DNA of 64,000 nucleotides. Source: Pseudomonas sp. GTDB lineage: Bacteria > Pseudomonadota > Gammaproteobacteria > Pseudomonadales > Pseudomonadaceae. The notes under the pieces were generated by a model. It saw only the letters and a program-made list of their open reading frames with translations, was not told the origin of the DNA and did not search any database. The stretch is from assembly GCF_002796985.1 (NCBI RefSeq), contig NZ_PEKX01000016.1, positions 62,001-126,000 on the forward strand. The letters are read 5' to 3'. Positions 37,201 through 45,749 of this stretch are shown here, piece by piece (within the stretch, counting starts at the first letter, position 1; each line of letters begins with the position of its first letter). Both the position numbers and the translations under genes were made by a program.

Positions 37201-37668
37201 TCAGTAACGTACCAAGTAGCCCTGCAGGTGCTTGGCGCGCGCAGGGTTGTTGGCGTCGGTACAGGCGGTGTCGGCACAGGACTTACCCGTGCTCTCGATG
37301 TTGAAGCAGGCGTACTGGAACGAAGCGCTGCCGTCGGCGCCATTGAGTGAGTAAGCCGGGACCACGGAGACGCAGGTCCCCGGCACGGCGGCCGTTGCGC
37401 TGTACTTGACATTTCCGGCCCAGTCAGTGCTAGAGCCCGGGGTCACGGTGATCGATTGGATTCGAGGGCTGCTCAGATAATTGTCGATCCAGCCCTGAAT
37501 TCCGCTTTCTGATGCCTGGAAGGCGACGTTTTGCTGTTGGCTGTTGGCTGCCATCCGCTCCTGCAGCGTCGAGCGCGAGGCCGCAGCAATTGCAATGATG
37601 GTGAGCAGAAGCAGGAGCACCAGGCTGACGAGCAGAGCTACGCCACTTTGCGAGGTCCGAGAGTTCAT
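37201..37668 (-). CDS. pilX: Type IV pilus minor pilin PilX
   Basis: 155 residues. N-terminus MNSRTSQSG followed by VALLVSLVLLLLLTIIAIAA and RSTLQERMAANSQQQNVAFQ, diagnostic for PilX_N. Residue 5 after the predicted cleavage is Val, not Glu, as in tip-located GspK/PilX-type pilins. Its ATG overlaps the pilW stop by one base (TGATG). Confidence 0.9.
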   Translation of the reverse strand: MNSRTSQSGVALLVSLVLLLLLTIIAIAAASRSTLQERMAANSQQQNVAFQASESGIQGWIDNYLSSPRIQSITVTPGSSTDWAGNVKYSATAAVPGTCVSVVPAYSLNGADGSASFQYACFNIESTGKSCADTACTDANNPARAKHLQGYLVRY

Positions 37669-38315
37669 CAGAGGCGATTCCTGAATTCAAAGGTGCCGGT
37701 GAACGTGCGCGAAACTTCATTGCGACCATCACTGATGGTCAGCGTCAGTCGTACCGCCTTGGCGGAATTGAGTTGCGCCTGAGTTGCCGCGCTGCTGTCC
37801 TTCCAGCTCAACAGGCCGGCATCCTCTACGCCTACCTGCACGGCGGTGATGGCTGCGTTAGCGAGGATTGGCGTGGCATTGCCGCCGTTGAGCGATTTGC
37901 AGATACGCGAAACGCCATTGGCTGCGCAGGTGGAGTAGGTCACGTTGTACAGATAGAGCGTGGCATCGCTGCACGTTTTGTTGCCGCCGAAAGTAGTGCC
38001 GGTATCACTCGCAGTGGCATAGCGGAAAGTGATGCCATTGGTCGCTTTGGCCAGAGCCGCAGAAGGAAAGGTCAGGCTGCCGACGGTCAGGGTGTTGGAG
38101 GGCGAGCTGCATCCCTGATACCCAGTGCGGCGGGCATCGGCGCCAATCACTTCAAGCGCGATGCGTCCGCTTTCCTGCACTTGTGCCAGTGCGCTGTTGG
38201 TCTTGTCGGTTTGACTGGTGTCGCTGAACAGCTGCAACACGCCGAGTAACAGGATCGAGCTGATCGTTATCGCTACCATCAGCTCAATGAGAGAAAGACC
38301 GGATTGTCGCTTCAC
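37668..38315 (-). CDS. pilW: Type IV pilus minor pilin PilW
   Basis: 215 residues: MKRQSG leader, LSLIELMVAITISSILLLGV helix with Glu5, then QVQESGRIALEVIGADARRT and GYQGCSSP. Several cysteines in the globular head. It overlaps pilV by 4 bp (ATGA) and pilX by 1 bp. Confidence 0.92.
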   Translation of the reverse strand: MKRQSGLSLIELMVAITISSILLLGVLQLFSDTSQTDKTNSALAQVQESGRIALEVIGADARRTGYQGCSSPSNTLTVGSLTFPSAALAKATNGITFRYATASDTGTTFGGNKTCSDATLYLYNVTYSTCAANGVSRICKSLNGGNATPILANAAITAVQVGVEDAGLLSWKDSSAATQAQLNSAKAVRLTLTISDGRNEVSRTFTGTFEFRNRL

Positions 38316-38791
38316 AGGTCGATCCTCAGGCTGAATGACGGAGTGATGGTCTGGCTGGACGAGTTTGTGACGTTAGAGCCTGATTCGGACCAGTTGACAG
38401 TAATCGTGTACTTGTTGGGAGCTACTCGTCCCACGGTAGCGGTGGCGTCGGGCAGTGCTGTCTTCAGGGCGCCGCGCCACTGGAAGAGGTCCATCTGAGC
38501 CTGTTGCTGGGGGGTGCAACCTGCAGTGTTGCAGGAAGGCGCCGTGCTGTCGGCGGCGCCACTGGCCAGCGTGTAATCGTTACTGCTGATGGCTTGGCTG
38601 TGGTTGACGCGCATGCGCTCCACCAAATCGTAAACCATGAGGCTGGCTTGGCTCCGACGATAGGCCCCCTGACTGGATTGCACGCTGGTGGTCATTAGTG
38701 TGGCCATGCCCAACAGCCCGACTGCCAGTACAACCAAGGCAATCAGCACTTCAATAAGAGTGAAGCCTTGCTCCTTGTGGTTGTTCTTCAT
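38312..38791 (-). CDS. pilV: Type IV pilus minor pilin PilV
   Basis: 159 residues: MKNNHKEQG leader, FTLIEVLIALVVLAVGLLGM, then MTTSVQSSQGAYRRSQASLM, as in PilV. Start at 38791 overlaps the fimU stop (ATGA); an ATG six bases upstream (38797) is equally possible. A long open frame upstream overlaps fimU and is not coding. Confidence 0.9.
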   Translation of the reverse strand: MKNNHKEQGFTLIEVLIALVVLAVGLLGMATLMTTSVQSSQGAYRRSQASLMVYDLVERMRVNHSQAISSNDYTLASGAADSTAPSCNTAGCTPQQQAQMDLFQWRGALKTALPDATATVGRVAPNKYTITVNWSESGSNVTNSSSQTITPSFSLRIDL

Positions 38792-39261
38792 GGGCATGCG
38801 CCCCCGCTGCAGGCTTGGCCGATGGCGTTGATAGAAATCTGGCGCGAAGCAGGGCGCGAGTCGGCGATGGCGATAGTGGCAGCAGTCGTGGTGCCATCCG
38901 CGGAGTAGGTAATCTGGGGGGCGGAGCCGGTTATGGTCACCGCAGTGCTGACCGGCGGGATGACTTTGACAATGGTAGCGCCGCGCTTGACCAAGGCGCC
39001 CTGGCTCCAGTTTGTGTCTGCCGAGCACGCACTCGCATCGGAATTGGAGCCACAGACACTGATGTCGGTGCGCTGCATCACCGCTTCGCTGCGCGCAAGC
39101 TGGAGCGCGCCCAGCAGCGCATTGGTCGTACTAGTGAGCCTATTGTCGAGTATCAGCGTGCGAAAACTTGGTACACCAATGCTTGCAAGAATGGCAATGA
39201 TCGTTATGACCACCAGCAGTTCGATCAAGCTGAATCCAGATTTACTCTTGTGGCGCGACAT
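38788..39261 (-). CDS. fimU: Type IV pilus minor pilin FimU
   Basis: 157 residues: MSRHKSKSG leader, FSLIELLVVITIIAILASIG, then ARSEAVMQRTDISVCGSN, a GspH/FimT-like pseudopilin. C-terminal cysteines in QACSGGACP. It begins the fimU-pilV-pilW-pilX-pilY1-pilE string of overlapping or closely spaced genes; a 151-bp gap separates it from fimT. Confidence 0.9.
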   Translation of the reverse strand: MSRHKSKSGFSLIELLVVITIIAILASIGVPSFRTLILDNRLTSTTNALLGALQLARSEAVMQRTDISVCGSNSDASACSADTNWSQGALVKRGATIVKVIPPVSTAVTITGSAPQITYSADGTTTAATIAIADSRPASRQISINAIGQACSGGACP

Positions 39262-39412
39262 GTGCGCATGTCCTCACGTTCTATTGTGAGCAATGCTGTC
39301 AATTAGTGTAGGAAATGTCCCTTTTTGAATGATGACCGATACGGATCGCGCGATGTTCGGTCATGTGCCGTCGACAGCTGTGAACCTCTTCGCAGTAGGA
39401 GTGTGACTGGGT

Positions 39413-39925
39413 CTAGTTCGGGCAGTAGGACTCAGTAGTCCCAGACTCACTGCGAATGCGTCCCGCCTTGTTGACCACCACGCGATAGCTGGTGCCGGCT
39501 TCGCCACAGACAGTCAGCGTCCCCGAATGAAAAGCGCCGTTAGGTTGGATGGTGTTGCCGCGTGAGGTGAAGTGGATGTAGCGGCGTGAAGTGCTGTCGG
39601 TACGGATGCTAATGGAGCTCAGCGGGTCGTGCACGGCGAGGGGAGACTGTTGCGGGTCACGCGTACCGCGATTGACGGTATCGACGAAAATCTCCCAGCC
39701 CTTGGCCCAGTCGGAATCGGTCGCCGTCATGCTGATCGGTTGTCCGCTGTGCACGGCGCTTTCCCGCGCGAAGTCGAGGGCTTGGCGTAATTCGTGTGTG
39801 GCCGTGCGTGCGCGCTGGTTGCTGAGCAGTTCGGTGAATGAAGGAGCTGCGATCGACAGCGCAATGGCGAGGATCCCGAGGGCGAAGAGTAGTTCGACGA
39901 GGGTGAATCCTGGATCTCTGGGCAC
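39413..39925 (-). CDS. fimT: Type IV minor pilin FimT
   Basis: 170 residues: MPRDPG leader, FTLVELLFALGILAIALSIA with Glu5, then RTATHELRQALDFARESAVH. The C-terminus reads VVVNKAGRIRSESGTTESYC and contains G-R-I-R, matching the GRxR DNA-binding motif described for FimT proteins in natural transformation. It lies 151 bp upstream of fimU and is divergent from thiO. Confidence 0.88.
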   Translation of the reverse strand: MPRDPGFTLVELLFALGILAIALSIAAPSFTELLSNQRARTATHELRQALDFARESAVHSGQPISMTATDSDWAKGWEIFVDTVNRGTRDPQQSPLAVHDPLSSISIRTDSTSRRYIHFTSRGNTIQPNGAFHSGTLTVCGEAGTSYRVVVNKAGRIRSESGTTESYCPN

Positions 39926-40120
39926 GGCCTGCTCCTGAACAGTTCATGGCGGGGAAAGTATTGGCCGCCTGTCACGATTCGCCCGCCGTCGAGTTGGATG
40001 GAGGTTGTAGGAGCGGTCCGATGCCGCAGCGACTTCTGTCTTGCTCCGTCGTCGGCTCGTGCCCGGTATAGTGTGCAGCCGGCAATGGGCCGTTGATTTT
40101 CCTGTGATGTGGGGCGTGGT

Positions 40121-41230
40121 ATGCCGGACTTGATCGTGGTGGGCGGTGGGGTAGTCGGGATGCTGACTGCCTGGACTTTGGGGCAGGCGGGCGCCGAGGT
40201 GGTGCTGCTGGAGCGCGGCGAGACCGGGCGCGAGGCGTCCTGGGCCGGAGGCGGTATCGTCTCCCCGCTCTATCCGTGGCGTTATAGCGCGGCGGTTGCC
40301 AACCTGGCCCACTGGTCGCAGGACTTCTATCCGCAACTGGGTGATCGCTTGCTGGCCGACACCGGCCTCGATCCGGAAGTGTACGTCACCGGGCTTTACT
40401 GGCTGGACCTGGATGACCAGGCCGAGGCCCTGGCCTGGGCTGGGGCCCACGGTCGCCCGCTCTCGGAAGTGGCCATGGGCGCCGTGCATGAGGCCGTGCC
40501 GGTCCTGGGGCCGGGCTTCGAGCGCGCCGTGTACATGTCGGGTGTGGCCAATGTGCGCAACCCGCGCCTGGCCAAGTCGCTACGCGAGGCATTGGTGCGG
40601 CTGCCGAATGTGAGGGTGCACGAGCAGGTCGAGGTGACCGGCTTCCTGCAGGACGACGAATGCGTGAAGGGTGTGCGTACCACCCAGGGCGATTTCACTG
40701 CCGATTCGGTGGTGCTGGCGGCTGGCGCCTGGAGCGGTCGGTTGCTGGCGACGCTGGGGTTGGAGTTGCCGGTTGAGCCGGTGAAAGGACAGATGATCCT
40801 TTACCGCTGCGCTCCGGACTTTCTTTCCAGCATGGTGCTGGCGAAAGGGCGCTACGCGATCCCGCGCCGCGATGGGCACATCCTGATAGGCAGCACGCTG
40901 GAGCACGCCGGTTTCGACAAGACGCCGTCGAACGAGGCGCTTAGCAGCCTGCGGGCCTCGGCGGAGGAATTGATTCCCGCGCTGGCGGGCATGGAGCCAG
41001 TGAACCATTGGGCAGGGCTGCGACCCGGCTCGCCGCAAGGTATTCCCTTCATTGGCGAGGTGCCCGGCCATCGGGGGCTGTGGCTGAACACCGGGCACTA
41101 CCGCAACGGGCTGGTGTTGGCGCCGGCGTCCTGCCAGTTGCTGGCGGACTTGATGCTCAAGCGTCAGCCGATCATCGAGGCGGCCCCGTATGCGCCGCAA
41201 GGGCGTCTGGTCGCGACGCCCATCGTCTGA
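40121..41230 (+). CDS. thiO: Glycine oxidase ThiO (FAD-dependent)
   Basis: Oxidises glycine to the imine used in thiazole synthesis of thiamine. 369 residues. The N-terminal dinucleotide fold LIVVGGGVVGMLTAWTLGQA, EASWAGGGIVSPLYPWRYS, and the C-terminal WAGLRPGSPQGIPFIGEVPG and LNTGHYRNGLVLAPAS are typical of DAO-type oxidases. ATG at 40121 is preferred over GTG at 40109 because GGGG precedes it and the protein then starts at the fold. Convergent with pilR. Confidence 0.9.
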   Translation: MPDLIVVGGGVVGMLTAWTLGQAGAEVVLLERGETGREASWAGGGIVSPLYPWRYSAAVANLAHWSQDFYPQLGDRLLADTGLDPEVYVTGLYWLDLDDQAEALAWAGAHGRPLSEVAMGAVHEAVPVLGPGFERAVYMSGVANVRNPRLAKSLREALVRLPNVRVHEQVEVTGFLQDDECVKGVRTTQGDFTADSVVLAAGAWSGRLLATLGLELPVEPVKGQMILYRCAPDFLSSMVLAKGRYAIPRRDGHILIGSTLEHAGFDKTPSNEALSSLRASAEELIPALAGMEPVNHWAGLRPGSPQGIPFIGEVPGHRGLWLNTGHYRNGLVLAPASCQLLADLMLKRQPIIEAAPYAPQGRLVATPIV

Positions 41231-41243
41231 GTCGCAACGGGGA

Positions 41244-42581
41244 TCAGTCGATCCCCAGCTTCTTCAGCCGGTAGCGCATGGAGCGGAAGGTCAGGCCCAG
41301 GCGCTGTGCTGCCGCGGTGCGGTTCCAGCGGGTTTCTTCCAGAGCCTGCATGATCAGCTTGCGCTCCAGGTCCTCGAGATAGTCCTCGAGGTTGTCGATC
41401 TGCGCGAGGTTGGCTTCGCCACTGCTGTCCGGGCCGCTGGCCTCGGCAAGCCGCAGGTCGTGGGGCTGGATGACGTCGTTCTCGCAGAGCGTGTAGGCGC
41501 GCTCGAGCATGTTCTCCAGTTCCCGCACGTTGCCGGGGAAACGGTAGCTCTTGAGTCTCTCCAGCGCCTCGCTGCTCAGGGCGGCTGCCGCCAGGCCATT
41601 GTCCCCTGCCAGGCGCTTGAGCACGCGGTCGGTCAGCAGTGGAATATCTTCGCGGCGTTCCCGCAGCGGCGGAACCCGCAGTTCGATGACGTTCAGGCGG
41701 TAGTAGAGATCCTGGCGGAAGCGGCCGGCGGCGACTTCGGCGGCGAGATCCTTGTGGGTCGCGCAGAGCACGCGCACGTCCACGGCGACTTCCTGCTGAC
41801 CGCCTACGGCGCGTACGGCCTTTTCCTGGATGACACGCAGCAGCTTGACCTGCATGGGCAGTGGCAGGTCGGCGACTTCGTCGAGGAACAGCGTGCCGCC
41901 GTTGGCCGCCTGGAACAGACCGAGCTTGTCTTCCACGGCGCCGGTGAAGCTGCCTTTCTTGTGGCCGAAGAACTCGCTTTCCATCAACTCGGAAGGAATG
42001 GCGCCGCAGTTGACCGGGACGAAGGTCTGCGTCTCGCGCGGGCCCTGTTCGTGGATCAGTCGGGCGACCAGTTCCTTGCCGCTACCGGATTCACCACTGA
42101 TGTATACCGGCGCCTGGCTGCGGGCGAGCTTGGCCACCTGGTTGCGCAGGGTGCGCATGGGGGGCGAGTCGCCGAGCAGGCGGTTGTCCACCGGCGCCTC
42201 TTCGGCTTCCGGGGAGCGCAGGCGCAGGGCGGAGTTCACCAGCTCGCGCAGGCGGGCGAGGTCCACCGGTTTGGTCAGGAAGTCGAAGGCTCCAGCCTTG
42301 AGCGCCTGAACCGCGGTGTCCAAGCTGCCGAAGGCGGTAATCATGGCCACCGGCATCTGTGGATGGCGCTGTTGGATGTACTGCACCAGGTCGAGGCCGG
42401 TGCCATCGGGCAGGCGCATGTCCGTGAGGCAGAAGTCGAAGGGCTCGCGGGCCAGGAATTCGCGGGCTTCCTTGACGTTGCGGGCGCTGCGGGTATCCAG
42501 CTTCATGCGGCCGAGGGTGATTTCCAGCAGTTCACGGATATCGGGTTCGTCATCGACGATCAGGGCTTTTTGACGGCTCAT
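41244..42581 (-). CDS. pilR: Two-component response regulator PilR (sigma-54 activator)
   Basis: 445 residues: receiver domain (VDDEPDIRELLEITLGRMKL, phospho-acceptor Asp in LTDMRLPDGTGLD), sigma-54 AAA+ domain (Walker A GESGSGKE, GSFTGA loop, GGTLFLDEVADLPLPMQ) and C-terminal Fis-type helix-turn-helix (RWNRTAAAQRLGLTFRSMRY). It activates pilA with RpoN; pilA is not in this window. It is 15 bp downstream of pilS. Confidence 0.96.
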   Translation of the reverse strand: MSRQKALIVDDEPDIRELLEITLGRMKLDTRSARNVKEAREFLAREPFDFCLTDMRLPDGTGLDLVQYIQQRHPQMPVAMITAFGSLDTAVQALKAGAFDFLTKPVDLARLRELVNSALRLRSPEAEEAPVDNRLLGDSPPMRTLRNQVAKLARSQAPVYISGESGSGKELVARLIHEQGPRETQTFVPVNCGAIPSELMESEFFGHKKGSFTGAVEDKLGLFQAANGGTLFLDEVADLPLPMQVKLLRVIQEKAVRAVGGQQEVAVDVRVLCATHKDLAAEVAAGRFRQDLYYRLNVIELRVPPLRERREDIPLLTDRVLKRLAGDNGLAAAALSSEALERLKSYRFPGNVRELENMLERAYTLCENDVIQPHDLRLAEASGPDSSGEANLAQIDNLEDYLEDLERKLIMQALEETRWNRTAAAQRLGLTFRSMRYRLKKLGID

Positions 42582-42596
42582 GCTCTTTGCGTCTTC

Positions 42597-44186
42597 TTAG
42601 CTTTGTTTGCGCGGGTGGGCGAAGGTGATGCGGAAGCAGCTGCCGCCTTCGTCGCGCGTCTTGTAATCCAGACGAGCCTGGTTGCTTTCGCACAGCTCGC
42701 GGGAGATGTACAAGCCCAGGCCCGTGCCCTTGCTTTCAGTGGTGAAGAACGGTTCGAACAGTTTGCCCCGCTGTTCGGCAGTGATGCCGGGCCCGTCATC
42801 GAGCACTTCCAGCACCGGCAGGTCGGTCTCGCTGTCGCGGAACAGTCGTAGCCAGACCTGGCCCGTGCCGTTCTTCTGGGTGCTGTACCGTAACCCATTC
42901 TGCACGAGGTTGGTCAGTACCTGCGTCAACTGATGCGGGTCCATGCGGGTCTGCACGGTTCCCTGGCCGGTTTCTACGTGGATCTGCTGGCCCTCGCGCA
43001 GACTCTCGCGCATTTCGCCTGCATAGCGGTGCAGCCAGTACTTCAGGTCGAGTAATTGGGGCTCGGCCTGGCGCCGACGGGATAATTGGAGGACGTTCTC
43101 GATGACCAGGTTCATGCGCCGCGACTGGTCCTGGATGATCTGCGTCAGGCGCCGGTCGGGCTTGTCCAGTTCCTCCGACTCCAGCAACAGTTGCGCCGCA
43201 TGGCTGATCGCCCCCAGCGGGTTGCGGATTTCGTGGGCGATACCAGCGGTCAGGCGGCCAAGGGCGGCGAGCTTGAGCTGCTGCGCCTGCTGGGCGATCT
43301 GCGAGATGTCCTCGAGGAACATCAGGATGTGCTGTTCGTTGCCCCGGCGCAGTGGGATGAAGCTTGGCTGAACCGTAAGGCCTGACTCCACGGGCTGCAG
43401 GCTGGGTGGGCGCAGGGCGGGATTCTGCTGCCACTGCTGCAGGCTGGAGACCAATTGCGGGCTGTACTCGGCCAGCGAATGGCCGGGCAGGTCATGACCG
43501 CCCAGTAGGGTGGTGGCGCTCTGGTTGGCCAGCAGTACCCGGTGGCGGTCGCCCAGCACCAAGATGCCGGTGCGCATGCGCTGCAGGATCAGTGCGTTGA
43601 GCTCTTCGAGGTTGGCTACCGTGGTGGCGCGCTGCTCGGCGATGCTTTCGACGATCTGCTGGCGCCGGGCCAGGGCCTGGATCAGCAGGGCCGAGGCGAA
43701 GCTCAGCGCGCCGAGGCCGCCGGCCTGCACGTAGTGGTTCATAGCCGTGGGTTGGCTGAGGCTCAGGTAGAAGGTCAGGTAGATCAGGCCGATGGCCGCG
43801 ATGGCGGCAATCAGCAGGCCGATGCGGCCGCGCAACAGGATATTGGCGATCGCCACCGCGACCACCATCAGGTTGCCGATCCCGCTGGGAATGCCGCCAG
43901 CGGTATAGAAGAGGGCGCTGAGCAGGATGACGTCCAGCGCCGCCAGGATGAACAGCGGCAGCAGATGGCGCGGGGTGGGCATCAGCACCGCGATCAGGAT
44001 GTTGATGACCAGGTAGACCCAGCAGCCGATGTGGAACAGTTCGGGGTGGGCCAGCTTGAGGAGATCATCGTCGAGGCTGCTGGAGATCAGCAGCACCAGC
44101 ACCAGTCCGATGGTCAGGCGATACAGGTGGTACAGGCGCAGGACCCGCAGGCCCTGGCCCGTGAGGGAGATGCCTTCAGCGATCAC
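42597..44186 (-). CDS. pilS: Sensor histidine kinase PilS
   Basis: 529 residues from the proposed GTG at 44186, equal to the P. aeruginosa length of about 530. Six N-terminal transmembrane segments (starting LRVLRLYHLYRLTIGLVLVL), a PAS domain (LGDRHRVLLANQSATTLLGG), the H-box AHEIRNPLGAISHAAQLLLE, and the ATPase N, G1 (DDGPGI) and G2 (GTGLGLYISREL) boxes. The gene overlaps the small upstream gene by 11 bp. The start is inferred from length, since an open frame extends further upstream inside that gene. Confidence 0.95.
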   Translation of the reverse strand: MIAEGISLTGQGLRVLRLYHLYRLTIGLVLVLLISSSLDDDLLKLAHPELFHIGCWVYLVINILIAVLMPTPRHLLPLFILAALDVILLSALFYTAGGIPSGIGNLMVVAVAIANILLRGRIGLLIAAIAAIGLIYLTFYLSLSQPTAMNHYVQAGGLGALSFASALLIQALARRQQIVESIAEQRATTVANLEELNALILQRMRTGILVLGDRHRVLLANQSATTLLGGHDLPGHSLAEYSPQLVSSLQQWQQNPALRPPSLQPVESGLTVQPSFIPLRRGNEQHILMFLEDISQIAQQAQQLKLAALGRLTAGIAHEIRNPLGAISHAAQLLLESEELDKPDRRLTQIIQDQSRRMNLVIENVLQLSRRRQAEPQLLDLKYWLHRYAGEMRESLREGQQIHVETGQGTVQTRMDPHQLTQVLTNLVQNGLRYSTQKNGTGQVWLRLFRDSETDLPVLEVLDDGPGITAEQRGKLFEPFFTTESKGTGLGLYISRELCESNQARLDYKTRDEGGSCFRITFAHPRKQS

Positions 44187-44412
44187 GGTCGGCGCGATCC
44201 TGTTCGAGGTGCGCGCGGCTGCAGTACCAGTGGCGCTCGTCCTGCAGGGCATGGCTCTGCGGCAAGTGCACTCCGCATTGGCTGCAACGGACCATCGGTA
44301 CGGCCTGATCGTCGCCCCTGGGCTTTTTCGACGTGCGTGCCGGGCGGGTAGCCTTGCGCCACAACCACCAGGCCAGAATGAAGAGGGCGATCCAGAACAG
44401 CAGACGGGTCAT
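44176..44412 (-). CDS. PP0621-family small membrane-anchored zinc-finger protein
   Basis: 78 residues: one N-terminal helix (LLFWIALFILAWWLW), a basic linker, then a CxxC...CxxxH-type cluster (VRCSQCGVHLPQSHAL and HWYCSRAHLEQD) like a small zinc ribbon. It is found upstream of pilS in pseudomonads. Overlaps pilS. Function unknown. Confidence 0.82.
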   Translation of the reverse strand: MTRLLFWIALFILAWWLWRKATRPARTSKKPRGDDQAVPMVRCSQCGVHLPQSHALQDERHWYCSRAHLEQDRADRDR

Positions 44413-44516
44413 GGCAATCCCTTGTACTCAAAGAGCGGCAGTTTATCCAAGCTGCGCGGTGCCGCACAGTGAACCTGTGCGTGCGCGACAAATTGCGCCT
44501 ATGGCCTTCCCGTATG

Positions 44517-44547
44517 AAAAAGGGAGGCCGAAGCCTCCCTTTTTTTG
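44517..44547 (-). terminator. Terminator of bamD
   Basis: AAAAGGGAGGC-CGAA-GCCTCCCTTTT with T runs in both orientations; 30 bp after the bamD stop. Confidence 0.85.
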
Positions 44548-44576
44548 TCGAACCGGTTTCGTCGAACCCGTCGGTA

Positions 44577-45602
44577 TCAGTCGAAGACGCCGAAGGTCAT
44601 GTAGCTGAACCAGGAGCGGTCGCTGCTGCCGGCGTTGCCTTCGGCCTCGTGCTGTTCTTCCTGCACGTCGCTCTGGTTCTCGGGCTTGAGTTCCGCCGGG
44701 ATCTGCTGCTCGGCATCTTCGTACTGCCTGATCACGTCCTTGGATGCCTGGGTTTCCATGTGCGGCGGGGCATCGTTGGTTTCGATCAGGCCCAGGGTGG
44801 CCTTGGCCAGCCAGGAGCGGTTGTCGGCTTCGTCTTCACGCGGAACGAACTGGCCATCCTTGAGGCTGGGGTTGTCCGGGTAGTTCGCCTTCAGGGTTTC
44901 CAGGCTGGAATCGGCCAGGTCGTTCAGGCCCAGACGCTGATAGGCCTCGACCATGATCGCCAGGCCATCGCCGACGGCCGGGGTTTCCTGGAAGTTCTCG
45001 ACCACATAGCGGCCGCGGTTGGCGGCGGCGACGTAGGCCTGGCGCTTCAGGTAGTAGTGGCCGACGTGTACTTCATAAGCCGCCAGCAGGTTGCGCAGGT
45101 AGATCATGCGCGCCTTGGCGTCCGGGGCGTAGCGGCTGTTCGGGTAGCGGCTGACCAGTTGGGCGAACTCGTTGAAGGAGTCGCGGGCGGCGCCCGGGTC
45201 ACGCTTGGTCATGTCCAGCGGCAGGAAGCGAGCCAGCAGGCCGCGGTCCTGGTCGAAGGAGGCCAGGCCCTTCAGGTAGTAGGCGTAGTCGACGTTCGGG
45301 TGCTGCGGGTGCAGGCGGATGAAGCGCTCGGCAGAGGCACGGGCGGCTTCGGGCTCCATGTTCTTGTAGTTGGCGTAGATCAGTTCCAACTGGGCCTGCT
45401 CGGCGTAACGGCCGAACGGATAGCGCGACTCCAGCGCCTTCAGCTTGGCGACGGCATTGGTATAGCTCTTGTTGCCGAGGTCTTCCTGTGCCTGCTGGTA
45501 CAGCTGGCTTTCGCTCAGGTTCTCATCCACCTTGTCACCCTTGGAAGAGCAAGCGGTGACGAAGGCGAGGGTGGCGATCAGCAGCAGGTGTTTCACTTGC
45601 AT
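44577..45602 (-). CDS. bamD: Outer-membrane assembly lipoprotein BamD (ComL)
   Basis: 341 residues with a lipoprotein signal (MQVKHLLLIATLAFVTAC). Five TPR-like helical repeats follow: ESQLYQQAQEDLGNKSYTNA, LKALESRYPFGRYAEQAQLE, FIRLHPQHPNVDYAYYLKGL. It has an acidic extension after about 250 (QQIPAELKPENQSDVQEEQH). Part of the BAM complex that inserts outer-membrane barrels. Divergent from rluD. Confidence 0.96.
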   Translation of the reverse strand: MQVKHLLLIATLAFVTACSSKGDKVDENLSESQLYQQAQEDLGNKSYTNAVAKLKALESRYPFGRYAEQAQLELIYANYKNMEPEAARASAERFIRLHPQHPNVDYAYYLKGLASFDQDRGLLARFLPLDMTKRDPGAARDSFNEFAQLVSRYPNSRYAPDAKARMIYLRNLLAAYEVHVGHYYLKRQAYVAAANRGRYVVENFQETPAVGDGLAIMVEAYQRLGLNDLADSSLETLKANYPDNPSLKDGQFVPREDEADNRSWLAKATLGLIETNDAPPHMETQASKDVIRQYEDAEQQIPAELKPENQSDVQEEQHEAEGNAGSSDRSWFSYMTFGVFD

Positions 45603-45749
45603 GGCGGCTTGCGTCCCTGGACGGTCGGCTGTCGCGGCCGCAACCGTCTGTTATGATTGGCGCCCCAGGGATACCCCTGGGACAAAGGCCCCGTATTTAA
45701 CCACAGCGCGCCGCCGAACCAAAAGGCCGCGCGCCCTTCGTGTCGAGTC

